A stretch of DNA of 6,369 nucleotides, taken from the NCBI GenBank assembly GCA_017467745.1, contig JAFUKV010000104.1, forward strand, positions 1-6,369, written 5' to 3'. Within the stretch, counting starts at the first letter, position 1, and every line of letters starts with the position of its first letter. A program made the translations under genes and the position numbers. Shown piece by piece: positions 6,344 to 6,369 of the stretch. A model generated the notes under the pieces. It was not told the origin of the DNA. It did not search any database and saw only the letters and a program-made list of their open reading frames with translations. The DNA comes from Bacteroidaceae bacterium (GTDB taxonomy: Bacteria > Bacteroidota > Bacteroidia > Bacteroidales > CHK158-818).

Positions 6344-6369
6344 GCCATGACTACAACCTACGCTGAAAT

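Noticed and set aside
6335..6367. Possible C-terminal end of a minus-strand gene entering from the right edge
   Set aside because: Only ten codons before a stop are visible, with no way to judge coding.
6301..6369. TPP-riboswitch-like words (CTGAG; CAGCGTAGG on the minus strand)
   Set aside because: The conserved elements are incomplete and not in the order or strand needed, and no thiamine gene is seen.
1..6369. CRISPR array, insertion sequence ends or toxin-antitoxin pair
   Set aside because: No regularly spaced repeats, transposase motifs or toxin-like partner gene were found.

Overview
The window looks like a piece of a Bacteroidales (phylum Bacteroidota) chromosome. The evidence is a TTTG-N20-TAnnTTTG promoter of the Bacteroidota sigma factor in front of a tRNA, no clear Shine-Dalgarno sequences, a START-like domain protein of the type common in Bacteroides relatives, and a GH95 glycosidase lipoprotein. 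The genus cannot be settled from this sequence alone.

Left part (1-2051): the 3' end of a cupin-domain protein, probably the sensor half of an XRE-cupin regulator, runs 22 bases ahead of a complete 549-residue AMP-forming acyl-CoA synthetase. The two probably form one transcription unit. It ends at a perfect 13-bp hairpin followed by a T-run. The regulator probably senses a small carboxylate or acyl metabolite linked to the synthetase, but its ligand cannot be read from sequence.

Middle (2072-4914): a complete lipoprotein of glycoside hydrolase family 95 (alpha-L-fucosidase type) keeps the known catalytic residues. It stands alone, with no SusC/SusD or other polysaccharide-utilisation genes in the window. 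It converges on a small START-like domain gene on the minus strand. The two share one 22-bp hairpin that can terminate from both sides, and the START gene's stop codon begins directly at the base of that hairpin.

Right part (4915-6369): this part is AT-rich and mostly non-coding. It holds a tRNA with anticodon CAU (probably elongator Met) with a well-formed promoter and a 3' hairpin. A small XRE-type regulator follows on the minus strand, with a long AT-rich leader containing a palindrome. Beyond it lies a stretch of about 390 bases that is open on both strands but has no recognisable product. It is closed by a strong hairpin terminator at 6254-6295. Small nested inverted repeats lie at the right edge. 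This segment looks like accessory or decayed DNA next to a tRNA gene, but no integrase, att repeat or transposase is visible.

No clearly new multi-gene system is evident. The items most worth checking are the unexplained double-open segment with its terminator, the orphan XRE gene and its palindrome, and an atypical residue next to the GH95 active-site motif.
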